Shown here one piece after another: positions 19,714 to 29,753 of a stretch of DNA of 64,000 bases. Made by a program: the position numbers and the translations under genes. The stretch covers positions 62,001 to 126,000 of the forward strand of contig NZ_JYON01000010.1 of the NCBI RefSeq assembly GCF_000952155.1, given 5' to 3'. The stretch's first letter is position 1; each line of letters starts with the position of its first letter. The notes under the pieces are model-generated. The model searched no databases, was not told where the DNA came from, and saw only the letters and a program-made list of their open reading frames with translations. This stretch comes from Aliterella atlantica CENA595. Lineage in GTDB: Bacteria > Cyanobacteriota > Cyanobacteriia > Cyanobacteriales > Chroococcidiopsidaceae.

Positions 19714-19724
19714 TTCGTAATTAC
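19698..19724. repeat. Short tandem repeat (heptamer AATTCGT)
   Basis: About three to four units of AATTCGT end in AATTAC. It overlaps the trpF stop codon (19711-19713). Reverse-complement versions (ATTACGA) occur at 32752-32776 and 60878-60912. Confidence 0.85.
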
Positions 19725-19787
19725 AGAGATAAAACAGGAGTTTAGATTATTTTCCTCATCCCCCTTGTCTCCTTGTCCCCTTGTCTC

Positions 19788-20492
19788 TTAGAAAAACGCA
19801 GCCTGGTGACGAATTAAGTTAAAAAACTCTTCGCGGGTTTTTTGCTCGTCTTGGAATACGCCGATCATGGCACTGGTTACAGTCCAAGAACCAGGTTTTT
19901 GTACGCCGCGCATGACCATACACATATGGCTAGCTTCAATTACGACTGCAACGCCCTTCGGTTCTAATATTGTCTGCACAGCCTCGGCAATTTGACGGGT
20001 TAATCGCTCCTGTACTTGCAAGCGCCGCGAATACATCTCGACAATTCGCGCTAGCTTGCTCAAACCTACTACCTTTTGATTGGGAATATAGGCAACGTGC
20101 GCTCTACCCATAAATGGCAGCATATGATGTTCGCACAGGCTAAAGGTATTGATATCTCTAACCAGTACCATTTCATTGTGTCCCTCATCAAAAATTGCGC
20201 CATTGACGAGTTCTTCTAAAGATTGGTTGTAACCGCTAGTGAGAAAGCGCATGGCTTCAGCAACTCGCTTTGGAGTCTTCAAAAGTCCCTCACGCTCTGG
20301 ATCTTCGCCTACACCTAATAACAGCGTTCGTACAGCTTCCATCATCGGTTCGTTGAGTTCTTCTGTGGGCGGTTGTATGTTTGGTTGTTTGCCGTTTTGA
20401 GTATTGCGATCGGGTCTTGTCGAAACGCCGCGATTTAACGAGTTTAGTCCGTCCATAGATTCTCTACCGCGATCGGAAGCACTATTTGTCAT
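19788..20492 (-). CDS. folE: GTP cyclohydrolase I
   Basis: Converts GTP to 7,8-dihydroneopterin triphosphate for folate and pterin synthesis. The 234-residue protein has a non-conserved ~45-residue N terminus, then the type I core: [32 protein letters not shown] (zinc Cys and His), [20 protein letters not shown] and [15 protein letters not shown] (second zinc Cys). It lies 49 bp downstream of the SDR gene on the same strand, so the two may share a transcript. Confidence 0.96.
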   Translation of the reverse strand: MTNSASDRGRESMDGLNSLNRGVSTRPDRNTQNGKQPNIQPPTEELNEPMMEAVRTLLLGVGEDPEREGLLKTPKRVAEAMRFLTSGYNQSLEELVNGAIFDEGHNEMVLVRDINTFSLCEHHMLPFMGRAHVAYIPNQKVVGLSKLARIVEMYSRRLQVQERLTRQIAEAVQTILEPKGVAVVIEASHMCMVMRGVQKPGSWTVTSAMIGVFQDEQKTREEFFNLIRHQAAFF

Positions 20493-20541
20493 AAATGTCA
20501 GTTTTGGAGATGATAATTTGGGAATTAATGCGCGATCGCGC

Positions 20542-21261
20542 TTATAAAACGCCTGCGCTGGGCATTAAAGTCAATTCGTCTATTACCGCCTGTTGTGGTA
20601 ATAAAGCTGTATGCACGATTGACTCGGCAACAATTTCTGGAGTTAGCATACTTTGGCGGTCGAAGTTTGACTCTACCGTGTCCCAAAGCTCTGTATTTAC
20701 AGCACCAGGACAAATCGCTGTGACGCGAATACCGTTAGCGCGTTCTTCCGCAGCAAGTGTTTTAGATAGAGCAATTAAACCAGCTTTACTAACGCTGTAT
20801 GCTCCCCATTCAGGAAATGGTTGTTTGCCAGCAATTGAGGCAACATTAATAATTGTCCCCCCAGCGCGATCGCGCATTGATGGTAATACGCCTAAAATGC
20901 ACTGCCATACACTCGTCAGATTGATGTCGATCACTTTTAGCCAGTCTGCTAGCGGTGTCTCGCCTAATGTGCCAATATAAGCCATTCCGGCGCAATTAAC
21001 TAAAATATCGATGCTGCCACAATCCAAAGCGATCGCTTTTATCTGCGCTTGCACTTGTTCGACTTGGGCTAAATCTACTACATAAGTTTTAGCTGTTACT
21101 CCTGTAGCTTGAGCCGCGCTAGCAACTGCGGCTAACTTTGCTGCCGAACGGCTAACTAAGGCAACATTTACACCAGCTTTGGCAAATGCTAAAGCTGTTG
21201 CTTTACCAATTCCGCTACTAGCTCCAGTAATTAAGGCTGTTTGTTTATTGGTCAAAGTCAT
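20542..21261 (-). CDS. Short-chain dehydrogenase/reductase (FabG-like)
   Basis: A 239-residue classical SDR with a Rossmann fold. [12 protein letters not shown] (residues ~14-25) binds NADP(H), NCAGMAYIG is the NNAG-like motif, and YSVSKAG supplies the catalytic Tyr and Lys with the Ser in NVASIAG. The spectrum of such enzymes is broad (3-oxoacyl reduction, sugar or retinoid alcohols). Neither sequence nor context fixes the substrate, although it neighbours accA, aar and ado. It precedes folE. Confidence 0.88.
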   Translation of the reverse strand: MTLTNKQTALITGASSGIGKATALAFAKAGVNVALVSRSAAKLAAVASAAQATGVTAKTYVVDLAQVEQVQAQIKAIALDCGSIDILVNCAGMAYIGTLGETPLADWLKVIDINLTSVWQCILGVLPSMRDRAGGTIINVASIAGKQPFPEWGAYSVSKAGLIALSKTLAAEERANGIRVTAICPGAVNTELWDTVESNFDRQSMLTPEIVAESIVHTALLPQQAVIDELTLMPSAGVL

Positions 21262-21396
21262 GAAAATTATCGATCTTCCTGGCGCTGGTATGGCATTACT
21301 GTTTTTTGACTTTTACCTTCGATCTATTTTCGCAATAAACCTTTACATTCCATCCTCAATTATACCACTGAGGGCAGATCCCACAAGCGACTGTAT

Positions 21397-22377
21397 TCAA
21401 TTAGACATTTCGGCAAACTTGCCCATTTGGCGAAACTTTTGGTAGCGCATTTGTTTGCGCTGGGAACCGCTAAGTTGCGAGAGTTCGTCTAAATTCTGGA
21501 TCAAAGCTTGCTTGAGAGTAGATGCAGCAGCGATCGGATCGGAATGAGCGCCCCCAATTGGTTCGGGAATTATTTTATCAATTAGTCCTAAATTTTTGAG
21601 ATCCCAAGAAGTAATTTTCAACGCCGTAGCAGCTTGAGGAGCTTTACTAGCATCTTTCCAAATAATTGCCGCACAGCCTTCTGGGGTAATTACAGTATAA
21701 ACAGCGTGTTCAAACATCAATAAGCGATCGCAAACGCCAATACCAATCGCGCCCCCCGAAAAAGCTTCGCCAATCACCGCACAGATAATTGGGACATCAA
21801 GGCGAAACATTTCTCTCAAGTTATAGGCTATAGCTTCGCCAATACCTTGATGTTCGGCAACTACAGTTGGTAAAGCGCCTGGAGTATCGATAAAAGTAAT
21901 AATCGGCATTTTAAAGCGATCGGCATGATCCATCAACCGCATCGCCTTCCGGTAGCCGCCAGGACTTGCCATGCCAAAATTACGGGCAATATTATCTTTA
22001 GTATCCCGACCTTTTTGATGTCCTAGCATCACCACAGGTTGACCATTCAGCCTACCCACACCGCCAACTATAGCAGGATCGTCACTGCCTCGGCGATCGC
22101 CATGCAACTCCATCCACTCATCGCTAATCGCTTGAATATAGTCCAGCGTACTAGGGCGGCGAGGATGACGCGCTAGTTGCAGTCTTTGTGCCGGCGAAAG
22201 ACTGCTAAAAATTTCTTCGCGCAGTTGCATTGCTCGCGCTTCTAAGCGGCGAATTTCCTCAGAAACATCAACACCATTATCTGAAGCTAGTTCGCGGATT
22301 TGCTCGATTCGCAACTCTAGATCCACCAATGGTTTTTCAAAGTCTAAAAGTAAGGGTTTGCGCTCGGTAGTTGGCAT
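21397..22377 (-). CDS. accA: Acetyl-CoA carboxylase carboxyltransferase subunit alpha
   Basis: The alpha half of the carboxyltransferase that moves CO2 from biotin to acetyl-CoA to make malonyl-CoA, the first step of fatty acid synthesis. The 326 residues hold an N-terminal coiled coil ([14 protein letters not shown]), [45 protein letters not shown], and [12 protein letters not shown] for the oxyanion region. It lies directly downstream of aar and ado, the standard cyanobacterial order, which links fatty acid supply to alkane formation. Confidence 0.97.
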   Translation of the reverse strand: MPTTERKPLLLDFEKPLVDLELRIEQIRELASDNGVDVSEEIRRLEARAMQLREEIFSSLSPAQRLQLARHPRRPSTLDYIQAISDEWMELHGDRRGSDDPAIVGGVGRLNGQPVVMLGHQKGRDTKDNIARNFGMASPGGYRKAMRLMDHADRFKMPIITFIDTPGALPTVVAEHQGIGEAIAYNLREMFRLDVPIICAVIGEAFSGGAIGIGVCDRLLMFEHAVYTVITPEGCAAIIWKDASKAPQAATALKITSWDLKNLGLIDKIIPEPIGGAHSDPIAAASTLKQALIQNLDELSQLSGSQRKQMRYQKFRQMGKFAEMSN

Positions 22378-22398
22378 TTTTGTGCAATAGGGAGGTAG

Positions 22399-22429
22399 GG
22401 TAGGGGCGCGGCGGCATTGCGCCCGTACA
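22399..22429. repeat. Dispersed GC-rich hairpin repeat (second copy)
   Basis: TAGGGGCGC, loop GGCGGCATT, then GCGCCCGTACA. It differs from the 3456-3486 copy at one arm position (CCG for CCC). It lies between aar and accA. Confidence 0.8.
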
Positions 22430-22445
22430 GGGGGGAGCTATCCTT

Positions 22446-23465
22446 CTAAACTAACAGCGGGCTAAATCCATGTTTAACCGATACTTCGCCAATTTGCTCC
22501 ATCTTGGCGACTGTAATTTGATTGCGTCCCCAGGAAAAATTAGTATGCAGCTTTTCAAATTCTAGGAGCATCGATTCCGCAAAGCAAGCAAATAACTGAC
22601 GTGCTGGTACATCCATATTGACAATGTGCATAATCCGCCAGTCAATATCTAAGGAATGTTCGACAATTCCGCCATTGAGAACGTGAACGCCTGGATGCTT
22701 GACTTTAGTGCCTAAATTTTTAGGATAACCGCCGTCAATTAGCAAACATGGTTGCTTCAAGACTGTAGGATCGATTTCTACACCTTTGGGCATACTAGCA
22801 ACCCAGACTATGATATCTGCCTGGGGCAATGCTTCTTCTAAGCCCATAATTTTGCCGCGTCCTAATTCTGCTTGCAATTCTTGCAGGCGTTCTTGGTTGC
22901 GGGCAATTAGGAGCAATTCTGCTACATCTGTACGGCTATCTAACCAGCGACAAATAGCACTGCCAATATCTCCTGTAGCACCACAAACAGCAACAGTCGC
23001 CTTGGATAGTTCAATGCCTAATTGCTTCGATGCTTGTTCTACCTGACGGCAGATAATATAAGCAGTGTGAGTATTGCCTGTCGTAAAACGCTCAAACTCC
23101 AATTTAATATTGCGGACTTGCTTATTTTGCTGCAAGTTGAAGTTTTCAAAAATAATTGAAGAAAAACCGCCTAAGGCTGTGATATTGATACCATGCTTTT
23201 GCGCGTGCGCCATTGCATTGAGAATTTTGCGAGTAGCGGCTTTAATGCGGCGATTGGCTAGCATTTCTGGCAAGAAACAAGACTCTACATACCGCCCTTC
23301 TATAGTTTGCCCAGTAATGCTAGTAACGGTAATATTGTCGACAATTTGGGGCGGAGCGCTACACCAAAAATCTAGCCCTTGATCGGCGTATTCTGGGTAT
23401 CCTAATTCTTTAGCTACAGATTGAGCGTGTTGCAAACTGGTTAGGTGACCGATTAGACCAAACAT
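22446..23465 (-). CDS. aar: Long-chain acyl-ACP reductase
   Basis: Reduces fatty acyl-ACP with NADPH to fatty aldehyde, the first step of cyanobacterial alkane synthesis. The 339 residues match the family. [18 protein letters not shown] is the typical start; an SDR-like nucleotide site [18 protein letters not shown] lies at ~161-178, and [12 protein letters not shown] and [12 protein letters not shown] are characteristic. Its aldehyde product passes to ADO, encoded 181 bp upstream on the same strand. Confidence 0.96.
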   Translation of the reverse strand: MFGLIGHLTSLQHAQSVAKELGYPEYADQGLDFWCSAPPQIVDNITVTSITGQTIEGRYVESCFLPEMLANRRIKAATRKILNAMAHAQKHGINITALGGFSSIIFENFNLQQNKQVRNIKLEFERFTTGNTHTAYIICRQVEQASKQLGIELSKATVAVCGATGDIGSAICRWLDSRTDVAELLLIARNQERLQELQAELGRGKIMGLEEALPQADIIVWVASMPKGVEIDPTVLKQPCLLIDGGYPKNLGTKVKHPGVHVLNGGIVEHSLDIDWRIMHIVNMDVPARQLFACFAESMLLEFEKLHTNFSWGRNQITVAKMEQIGEVSVKHGFSPLLV

Positions 23466-23646
23466 GAATTACTTTATTAGACCTATATACCCGGTCAAAG
23501 TGGACTAAGTGAATAAATAGTTTTGAGCCAGTGAGTTTTGAGTTAGAATCCCCTGGTTGGAGACAAGGGGATTTAATGTTAACTTTTCATTCACTCGATC
23601 GGAACTCATACCCCCTTGAAGGGTGGTGAAATTGCCTTTGGGTTCT

Positions 23647-24342
23647 CTAAGCAGCAGTTAAGCCGTAGGCTGACATCCGCATGATGTCGCGGGTAGTAAA
23701 GCCGATATTGCTTAATGCTTCGCCGTATTGGATCATGAAGTCTTCAACTAAAGCTTCTTTCTCCATTGCCAAAACTTGGGCATCATCTGCTACTTGATTG
23801 AGCATTTTCCAGACAATCGGTAGATTGTGGCGGTTAGCTTCTTCTAGTTCGGCTTTTGAGGCGGCAAAGTTTTCTTTTAACCACACTTCGCCAAAGTTAA
23901 GGTGAGTATATTCGTCTTTAACAACGCCTTCAGTGATTTTGCGAGCAAAGTCGTCAGCAACAGGAATGTAGATGTTGTAAGCTGCGATCGCAAAACATTC
24001 GATTATTAGCGATTGAATCAGCAAGCAAGTTACTACTTTGCCTTGAGAAGCTGCCTCTTGGAAGTTCTGATGTAAAGGTGCAAAAAAAGATTTAGCAAAT
24101 TCTAAATCTGGGGTTACTTGCAAATTGCGTCCGCAAGCTTCAAAGCCTTTTTTGTGACGGCTTTCCATCTTGGATAACCGCGTTAAATCGTCTTTGTATT
24201 CTGGCAAAAATTGCGTGAGCGCAAGGTAATTTTCGTGAGCTTCTTGTTCCCCTTCAATTACAATGGCGTTGATGCGGCTATAAGCGTCTTTGTAAGCATC
24301 GCTTTGGAAATCCAGTTCAGAACTGTCAGCAAGCTGCTGCAT
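23647..24342 (-). CDS. ado: Aldehyde-deformylating oxygenase (alkane synthase)
   Basis: A non-haem di-iron, ferritin-like enzyme that turns fatty aldehydes into C(n-1) alkanes plus formate. I place the start at ATG 24342 ([20 protein letters not shown]), giving the canonical 231 residues; the 28 upstream codons ([11 protein letters not shown]...) do not resemble the family. Iron ligands are in [12 protein letters not shown] (ExxH), [19 protein letters not shown] and [11 protein letters not shown]. It is the first gene of the ado-aar-accA run. Products would be pentadecane or heptadecane in thylakoid membranes. Confidence 0.96.
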   Translation of the reverse strand: MQQLADSSELDFQSDAYKDAYSRINAIVIEGEQEAHENYLALTQFLPEYKDDLTRLSKMESRHKKGFEACGRNLQVTPDLEFAKSFFAPLHQNFQEAASQGKVVTCLLIQSLIIECFAIAAYNIYIPVADDFARKITEGVVKDEYTHLNFGEVWLKENFAASKAELEEANRHNLPIVWKMLNQVADDAQVLAMEKEALVEDFMIQYGEALSNIGFTTRDIMRMSAYGLTAA

Positions 24343-24530
24343 AGGTCTGTTCACTCCTAATCTAACGTGAATCGGTGGACAGCAAAATTGCGATGACGCT
24401 GCTACTTGTGGAGTAGCTAGTGTCACTGAGCTTAATTTAACTTAAACAAGTCATTATGTTAAATATTAACGCTCCAGAGAGAGCGATCGCGTCTCTACAC
24501 AATAAAAACACAAAGCTGGACAATAAACTG

Positions 24531-25364
24531 ATGGGAGAAAGTAAAAAACCTGAATCTAGAAGCTTTTGGGCATATCTCAGCTTGTTTCTTTTGTTACTAG
24601 GTGCGGTAGTAATATTGCTACCTTTGGGAGTAGTTTTACTTGCTTCTTTTGCGCCCCCTGGTGCTACTAGCCAACTTGGGCTGCAAGCTGGTTGGACTTT
24701 GGTAAATTATCAAGACGCTTGGCGGCGAGGAGAGTTCCTACTGGCTTTTGCTAATTCTACGCTGGTAGCTTTAGCAGTGACAGCGATTCAAATAGTTACC
24801 GCAGCTTTAGCAGGTTACGCTTTGGCAAGGCTGAAGTTTCGCGGTAGACAAGCTTTGCTGTTAATTGTGGTAGCAACTTTAGTTATTCCGTTTCAGTTAT
24901 TGGTAATTCCGATATTTTTAGTGTTGAAGTGGGGACACTTAATTAATACTTATGGGGCGCTAATTTTACCTACTGCTGTTAATGGTTTTGGGATTTTCCT
25001 ATTGCGGCAGTATTTTCAAACGATTCCTGTAGAGTTAGAAGAAGCTGCTGCCCTTGATGGTGCAAATAGGTTACAGATATTATGGCGAGTAATGTTACCG
25101 CTAGCACGCCCTGCATTAGTCACGTTATTTCTATTTACCTTTATCGGCGAGTGGAACGATTTATTTAAGCCGCTAGTTTTTACAACTAGACCAGAATTAA
25201 GGACTGTGCAACTAGCGTTAGCAGAGTTTCAAGAGCAATATACTAACAATTGGTCTTTGTTGATGGCAGCAGTAGCGATCGCAACTATACCTGTAGTCTT
25301 ATTATTCCTCATTGGTCAGCGCCAATTTATTCGCGGGATTGCGACTACGGGGATCAAGAATTAA
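24531..25364 (+). CDS. Carbohydrate ABC transporter permease (MalG family)
   Basis: From ATG 24531 (MGESKKPESRSFW) it has 277 residues and six membrane spans. The cytoplasmic EAA loop is EEAAALDGANRLQILWRVML (about residue 180), where the ATPase docks. This is the MalG/UgpE/GgtD type of sugar permease. No partner permease, binding protein or ATPase is adjacent, so it must pair with subunits encoded elsewhere. A further 25 in-frame codons upstream (MLNINAPERA...) are less convincing. It is divergent from ado. Confidence 0.88.
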   Translation: MGESKKPESRSFWAYLSLFLLLLGAVVILLPLGVVLLASFAPPGATSQLGLQAGWTLVNYQDAWRRGEFLLAFANSTLVALAVTAIQIVTAALAGYALARLKFRGRQALLLIVVATLVIPFQLLVIPIFLVLKWGHLINTYGALILPTAVNGFGIFLLRQYFQTIPVELEEAAALDGANRLQILWRVMLPLARPALVTLFLFTFIGEWNDLFKPLVFTTRPELRTVQLALAEFQEQYTNNWSLLMAAVAIATIPVVLLFLIGQRQFIRGIATTGIKN

Positions 25365-25431
25365 GTTGTAAGTTAGAGACAAGGGGACAAGGAGACAAGG
25401 AAGAATTTTCTCCTTGTCACCCCCTCTTTGC

Positions 25432-26478
25432 TTAACTTGCGCCTTCGGCATTTTCCTGGATTTGTAGGCGGATTGTACGATCGCTATTTTCCCCTAATTG
25501 AATTTCCATAACTTCTCCTGCAAGCTGTTCTAAACAGTTCAACAGACTGCGTAAGTTAGGGGTACTTGCACCTGTATCGACGTATAACCTATCTGATAAG
25601 CTACCGATGCGTTTCCAAGTGGTGTATAGTTTGGCGATCGTTTGTTCTAGCTGCGACGCTTGGTTGACTAAATCGGCGGCGACATTGATACAGCCTAACC
25701 TTAAAGCTTCTTCCAACGCTCTTTCTAAGTCCACAGTGTCATCGCTAAATACTTGCACGCTAGCAGCAGCATCTAGATACTTGGCTAAGTACCGCGCTTC
25801 TGAGGTGACTTGTTTGACAGTATCGATATCAGGATTTTGAGCTACTTCTTGGCGCAAAATTGTTTGATGCGATTCTGGTAGCTTCTCGATTTCTTTTACC
25901 ATTGGCGGTAAATAGCGGCTAGGAAGGGTGCGATCGTTGACTTTGGCTTTAACGGTGTCTGGAACTAAATCTGAGGACATCGCCGTCCATTCATCGGCTA
26001 TTTGACGCACTTCTCGGCGTGTAATGCGATCGCCATTTTTGGCTGCATCTGTAACTAATTGCTGGATTTCGGGATCTGCTTTGGCAGTCTCCATAAATGC
26101 TCTTTTGCTGAAGCATCTCACCGCTGCTGGATCTAGTTGTCCTTGAGACATTAAAGTGTCGGCGCTATTAGCTAAACTAATCATTGAATAGGCTTGGCTT
26201 TTACTAATTTCTCTGGCTTTGAGCCAATTGAGGAAGCCAGTACCACGCGCATCGCCTTGTTGCTTTTCCCTGTCGCGTACCGCCCGTAAAATTCGCCCGC
26301 GCCAAATTTCTGTTTGCAAGTCAAAGCGATCGCATACTTGCCAAGCTGTATCGACTTTTTGCTGAAATTCTATTTCTGGAATTTCTTCATCTTCAGGATC
26401 GGGCAATTGAAAGTCTAAATCTGCTGGTTCAGCAAGCGCAGCGACAAGATCGATATCGGTTTGGGGATGTTGAAGCAT
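25432..26478 (-). CDS. Conserved hypothetical with HTH-like segment
   Basis: A 348-residue soluble protein I cannot name. The N terminus is acidic (LPDPEDEEIPEIEFQQKVD). A tract resembling DNA-binding proteins of the phage KilA or ParB-associated type follows (RGTGFLNWLKAREISKSQAY, then SMISLANSADTL), and helical segments run to residue ~290 (VKQVTSEARYLAKYL). The C-terminal third (VQVFSDDTVDLERALEEALR) is likely a separate domain. The helix-turn-helix reading is inference. No neighbour clarifies the function. Confidence 0.6.
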   Translation of the reverse strand: MLQHPQTDIDLVAALAEPADLDFQLPDPEDEEIPEIEFQQKVDTAWQVCDRFDLQTEIWRGRILRAVRDREKQQGDARGTGFLNWLKAREISKSQAYSMISLANSADTLMSQGQLDPAAVRCFSKRAFMETAKADPEIQQLVTDAAKNGDRITRREVRQIADEWTAMSSDLVPDTVKAKVNDRTLPSRYLPPMVKEIEKLPESHQTILRQEVAQNPDIDTVKQVTSEARYLAKYLDAAASVQVFSDDTVDLERALEEALRLGCINVAADLVNQASQLEQTIAKLYTTWKRIGSLSDRLYVDTGASTPNLRSLLNCLEQLAGEVMEIQLGENSDRTIRLQIQENAEGAS

Positions 26479-26561
26479 AAAGAAGCGATCGCACTTACAG
26501 CCCGATTATTATTGCACGATCTTTCGATGCTATAGCAATTGTCTTAGCCAATTTGCATTTA

Positions 26562-27482
26562 TCAATTACTTAAAAAACCAAGTATGGCTGTATTAACTGC
26601 TTCTGGACAACTAGAAGAAGCACTATGACCGCAGTTTTCTAATATCTGCAATTGAGAATTAGGAAGGCGATCGCGCAATTTTTCGCCATCACTACTCGGA
26701 AACCAGCGATCGCCATCACTCCACAATATTAATGTCGGACACTTGATATTGCCTAATTGTGCCTGAATATCGCTAATATGATTGGGTTGATTTTGCAATA
26801 ACTTTTCTATCTCTCGCGCTGATAGTTGCATTTCTTCTGTCAGTTTAGCGATCGCACCAGGAAATTCAATATAAGGATAAGTTAGCCAATATATTTCATC
26901 CGGCGCACTTTTTATATCATCTGACAAAACATCTTGACGTTCGTATTGGGCGATCGCTCTAATTAAGGGCGCAAATAAGTAAGTTAAACGCAAAAAGTCA
27001 ACTAATTGTATTAATTGTATAGGAATTAATGAAAGTAATCGCATTCCCTGACTAGGCAATTGTGTAGGGAAAACTGGCACATTCATAATTATCAGGCGCT
27101 CGCACAATTCTGGATGCGCTTGTACTACTGCAAGAGCAATTAATGCACCCAATGATTCCGCAACAATGATTGCTGGGCGATCGCATAACGCCCTAATAAT
27201 TCTTTCTAATTCTATGACCTGATGACCAGCTTTTTCTGGGTAATTTACCTTTTCAGAAAAGCCATAGCCTTTAGCATCAAAACAAATAACTCGAAAGTAT
27301 TGCGATAAAGGGTGAATACAATGCCGCCAACTGTAACCCCAACTAGCAATCCCGTGAATTAAAATTAATGGTTGTCCTTGCCCTTTTTCCCCGTAGGCAA
27401 TAGAAACTTGATACCCGTTAGCATCAGTAATTTCTACAGTTTGTCTCCCTTGGGGAAATGTTGCTTGCCACCAATCTTGCAT
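26562..27482 (-). CDS. Alpha/beta hydrolase
   Basis: A 306-residue single-domain hydrolase. LILIHGIASWGYSWRHCIHP forms the oxyanion loop; IIVAESLGALIAL carries the nucleophile Ser in the elbow (A-E-S-L-G), LILWSDGDRWFP the acid and NCGHSASSSCPE the catalytic His. The cap (residues ~145-235) is helical. The substrate is unknown; the family includes haloperoxidase-like and lipid or ester hydrolases, often pigment- or lipid-linked in cyanobacteria. Confidence 0.85.
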   Translation of the reverse strand: MQDWWQATFPQGRQTVEITDANGYQVSIAYGEKGQGQPLILIHGIASWGYSWRHCIHPLSQYFRVICFDAKGYGFSEKVNYPEKAGHQVIELERIIRALCDRPAIIVAESLGALIALAVVQAHPELCERLIIMNVPVFPTQLPSQGMRLLSLIPIQLIQLVDFLRLTYLFAPLIRAIAQYERQDVLSDDIKSAPDEIYWLTYPYIEFPGAIAKLTEEMQLSAREIEKLLQNQPNHISDIQAQLGNIKCPTLILWSDGDRWFPSSDGEKLRDRLPNSQLQILENCGHSASSSCPEAVNTAILGFLSN

Positions 27483-27592
27483 TTTGTTCTTCAGACGAAT
27501 AATATCAAGTTATTTAAGAAGTGCTACTACATTTTTACCGCCACCACAATAAGTTGCAAACTCAGAGCTAAATCTCACTGCATCTGCTGGAG

Positions 27593-28360
27593 TTACTCAA
27601 CAAGAGGCGAAGTTACTTGATGTTCCAAATAATTTGATGAGTAGTTATTCTGACTTAATAAGAGCGATCGCCAAAAGCTTAAAATCTGTTCTCCTGTCTG
27701 TTGAGGATAAAAGTAATGAAAGAAATAGCGTCCACCTGGACAAACCCACAGTGATGCATCATTGCTGAAATACTGCTGCCAACTGCGAAGTTGGTGTGCA
27801 TCAACAACAACATCATCTACACCCCCACATACTAGCAGAGGCACAGCTACTTGAATCGGTGTCAACTTCAAGCACTTGGCAAGACTATGAGGAGACAGAG
27901 AATAGTCAAGATCCTGCCCCAAAATCTTCACCAACGCCTTTGTCATCGGTAGAGACGAGCAGCCAAACAACATATCCACCATGCGAGTCAACAAGATTTG
28001 GCGGCTACAGGGTAAAAGGTTGCGCTGGGTGTAGTAATATGCCTGCCAATCTAGCGCAGGATACGCACCAACAGACAGTAAAGTAAGCGATCGCACTCTT
28101 TCGGGATGTCTTTGAGTATATAGCAACGCCAACAACCCGCTAACTCCGTGACCGATCAGATGAATGGGGCGATTGCTATGTTTTAAATAGTCATGCAGCA
28201 ACACTAATGCAGCATCCAGGGAACAAGGTTCATCAGGCGAGAGTTGATATTCCCAGCAAGCAATGGAGGTGTGTTGGGCAAGAGATTGTAGCAACGGGCG
28301 ATCGAATACTTGCAAATGCGGGCTGGCATTTAGGCAAAGCACTTCAGGCAAATTAGACAT
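27593..28360 (-). CDS. isiC: IsiC-like alpha/beta hydrolase-fold protein, nucleophile replaced
   Basis: A 255-residue alpha/beta-fold protein, last gene of the cupin-isiB-methyltransferase run. In cyanobacteria a hydrolase-fold protein named IsiC is encoded after flavodoxin in iron-stress operons, hence the tentative symbol. The nucleophile elbow reads IHLIGHGVSGLLALL, where G-H-S-x-G would be expected, so the Ser is Gly. The RHPERVRSLTLLSVGAYP strand and a possible acid in VCGGVDDVVVDA are present, and FFHYFYP ends the fold. It may have lost esterase activity. The symbol rests on context plus fold. Confidence 0.6.
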   Translation of the reverse strand: MSNLPEVLCLNASPHLQVFDRPLLQSLAQHTSIACWEYQLSPDEPCSLDAALVLLHDYLKHSNRPIHLIGHGVSGLLALLYTQRHPERVRSLTLLSVGAYPALDWQAYYYTQRNLLPCSRQILLTRMVDMLFGCSSLPMTKALVKILGQDLDYSLSPHSLAKCLKLTPIQVAVPLLVCGGVDDVVVDAHQLRSWQQYFSNDASLWVCPGGRYFFHYFYPQQTGEQILSFWRSLLLSQNNYSSNYLEHQVTSPLVE

Positions 28361-28387
28361 GATTATTTGGTATAGGTTGATGAGTGT

Positions 28388-29194
28388 CTACGCTTTTCCA
28401 AGTTGCGCGATCGCTAGGCGGTAGGCATTGCGTAGCACTGGTAGCGAAAAAAGAATTCGCTCTTTTAGTGAAAATCGCTGCCAATATTGAACGGGCAAGT
28501 CACCGAAGCGAACGACTTCTAAAACTTGATAGCGATCGTCCCAGTCTTGAATTTTACGCACATCGGAAATATGCCAATCAAATCTGCCAGCCATTTTGTT
28601 CATAATGTCGTGTCGTTGTTGATTCTTTGCCATTAGAGATGACATCGAATCAAAGGCAAATAATGCGCCTGGAAAATGCTGCATCAAGTTGGCAAATAGT
28701 TGCTTGACTTGGATCAACACACCCTCGCATATAAATAGGTAAGGTGCATTGTTAGTTGCTTTTACTTGAGCAATCCAATCGGTATCAAGTGCAGAAGCAG
28801 CAATCAATTTACGACGGTCGCTCGATGAAAAAAATGATTGCCGAATCGCGATCGCATCTGGCAAATCAAGATCGAACCAGCACACCTGACCGTTATCAAC
28901 TCTCTCAAAGCGGGTATTGAGTCTGGCTCCAATTTCAATTACAGTGGCTTGTGGATTTTGTTCGAGAAACTACCGCACCCAGTTGTCAAGAATTAATCTC
29001 CGCAAACAGCAACCAATTTGAGAACTTTTGGCGTGACTAAACTTGTCAAAGTCATAGTCGATTGCTGCCATGATTTCAGCAGATTTTGGGTCAACAATAA
29101 TAGGATTGCTTTGCTCTTTTTCAACTGCTCTTGCCCATAGAGGAATCAGCAGTGTTTCTTGTATTGCACCTAGGGCTACTTTTGTTTTAGGCAT
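28388..29194 (-). pseudogene. Class I SAM methyltransferase split by one in-frame amber codon
   Basis: The minus-strand frame starts at ATG 29194 (MPKTKVALGAIQETLLIPLW) and runs to the stop at 28388, 269 codons, with a single TAG at 28972-28970 after ILDNWVR. Beyond it the same frame continues FLEQNPQATVIEIGARLNTR, which contains the SAM-binding VIEIGA motif, then the LCMT/polyketide O-methyltransferase-like rest (FICEGVLIQV, WHISDVRKIQDWD). No frameshift is needed. It lies 6 bp after isiB and 27 bp before the isiC-like gene. It could be a real pseudogene, a sequencing error, or rare readthrough. Confidence 0.85.
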
Positions 29195-29200
29195 GATTAT

Positions 29201-29713
29201 TTACACCCCAAACTCTCGCTTCAGTTGGGCAACCCAAGTATTGATGCGTTCATCAGTTAGTTCGGACTGATTATCTTCGTCAAGGGCTAATCCAACAAAT
29301 TTGCCGTTTTTGACTGCTTTGGACTCGTTAAAGTCATAGCCATCGGTTGACCAATAACCAACCGTAGTACCACCTAATTGAGAAATCTTTTCTTCCAAAA
29401 TGCCCATTGCATCCTGGAAATTGTCGGTATAACCAATTTGATCGCCAGGTCCAAAATAAGCTACCTTCTTGCCGCTAAAATCAATGCCGTCTAATTCGTC
29501 ATACAAGCCTTGCCAATCGGCTTGCAGTTCTCCAATGTTCCAAGTAGGGCAACCGACAATTAAATACTCATAGCTTTCTAGTTCAGCAACTTCAGTATCC
29601 GCAATGTTGTGTAGTGTAACGATATCCTCCCCACCAAATACTCTTTGCATTGTTTCAGCGATCGTTTCGGTGTTGCCCGTTTGCGTACCAAAAAATAAAC
29701 CAATTTTAGTCAT
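29201..29713 (-). CDS. isiB: Flavodoxin (iron-stress)
   Basis: A 170-residue long-chain flavodoxin, an FMN electron carrier that replaces ferredoxin after PSI when iron is short. The FMN phosphate loop TQTGNTE is at residues ~10-16; CPTWNIGELQADWQGLYDEL and FGPGDQIGYTDNFQDAMG are the two other FMN-contact loops, and the extra long-chain loop (STDGYDFNESKAV) is present. It sits in an operon-like run with a cupin gene upstream (40 bp) and the broken methyltransferase downstream. A Fur-box-like site lies upstream of the cupin gene. Confidence 0.96.
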   Translation of the reverse strand: MTKIGLFFGTQTGNTETIAETMQRVFGGEDIVTLHNIADTEVAELESYEYLIVGCPTWNIGELQADWQGLYDELDGIDFSGKKVAYFGPGDQIGYTDNFQDAMGILEEKISQLGGTTVGYWSTDGYDFNESKAVKNGKFVGLALDEDNQSELTDERINTWVAQLKREFGV

Positions 29714-29753
29714 ATCAACTCCTTGCTAATTGTGAGACTAGAAAAAATTTCAG

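Noticed and set aside
23647..24426. Longer ado start at 24426
   Set aside because: The first 28 residues do not match the family, and ATG 24342 gives the canonical 231 residues.
28384..28605. 73-codon + frame in the broken methyltransferase
   Set aside because: It is opposite the methyltransferase frame, which explains the sequence better.
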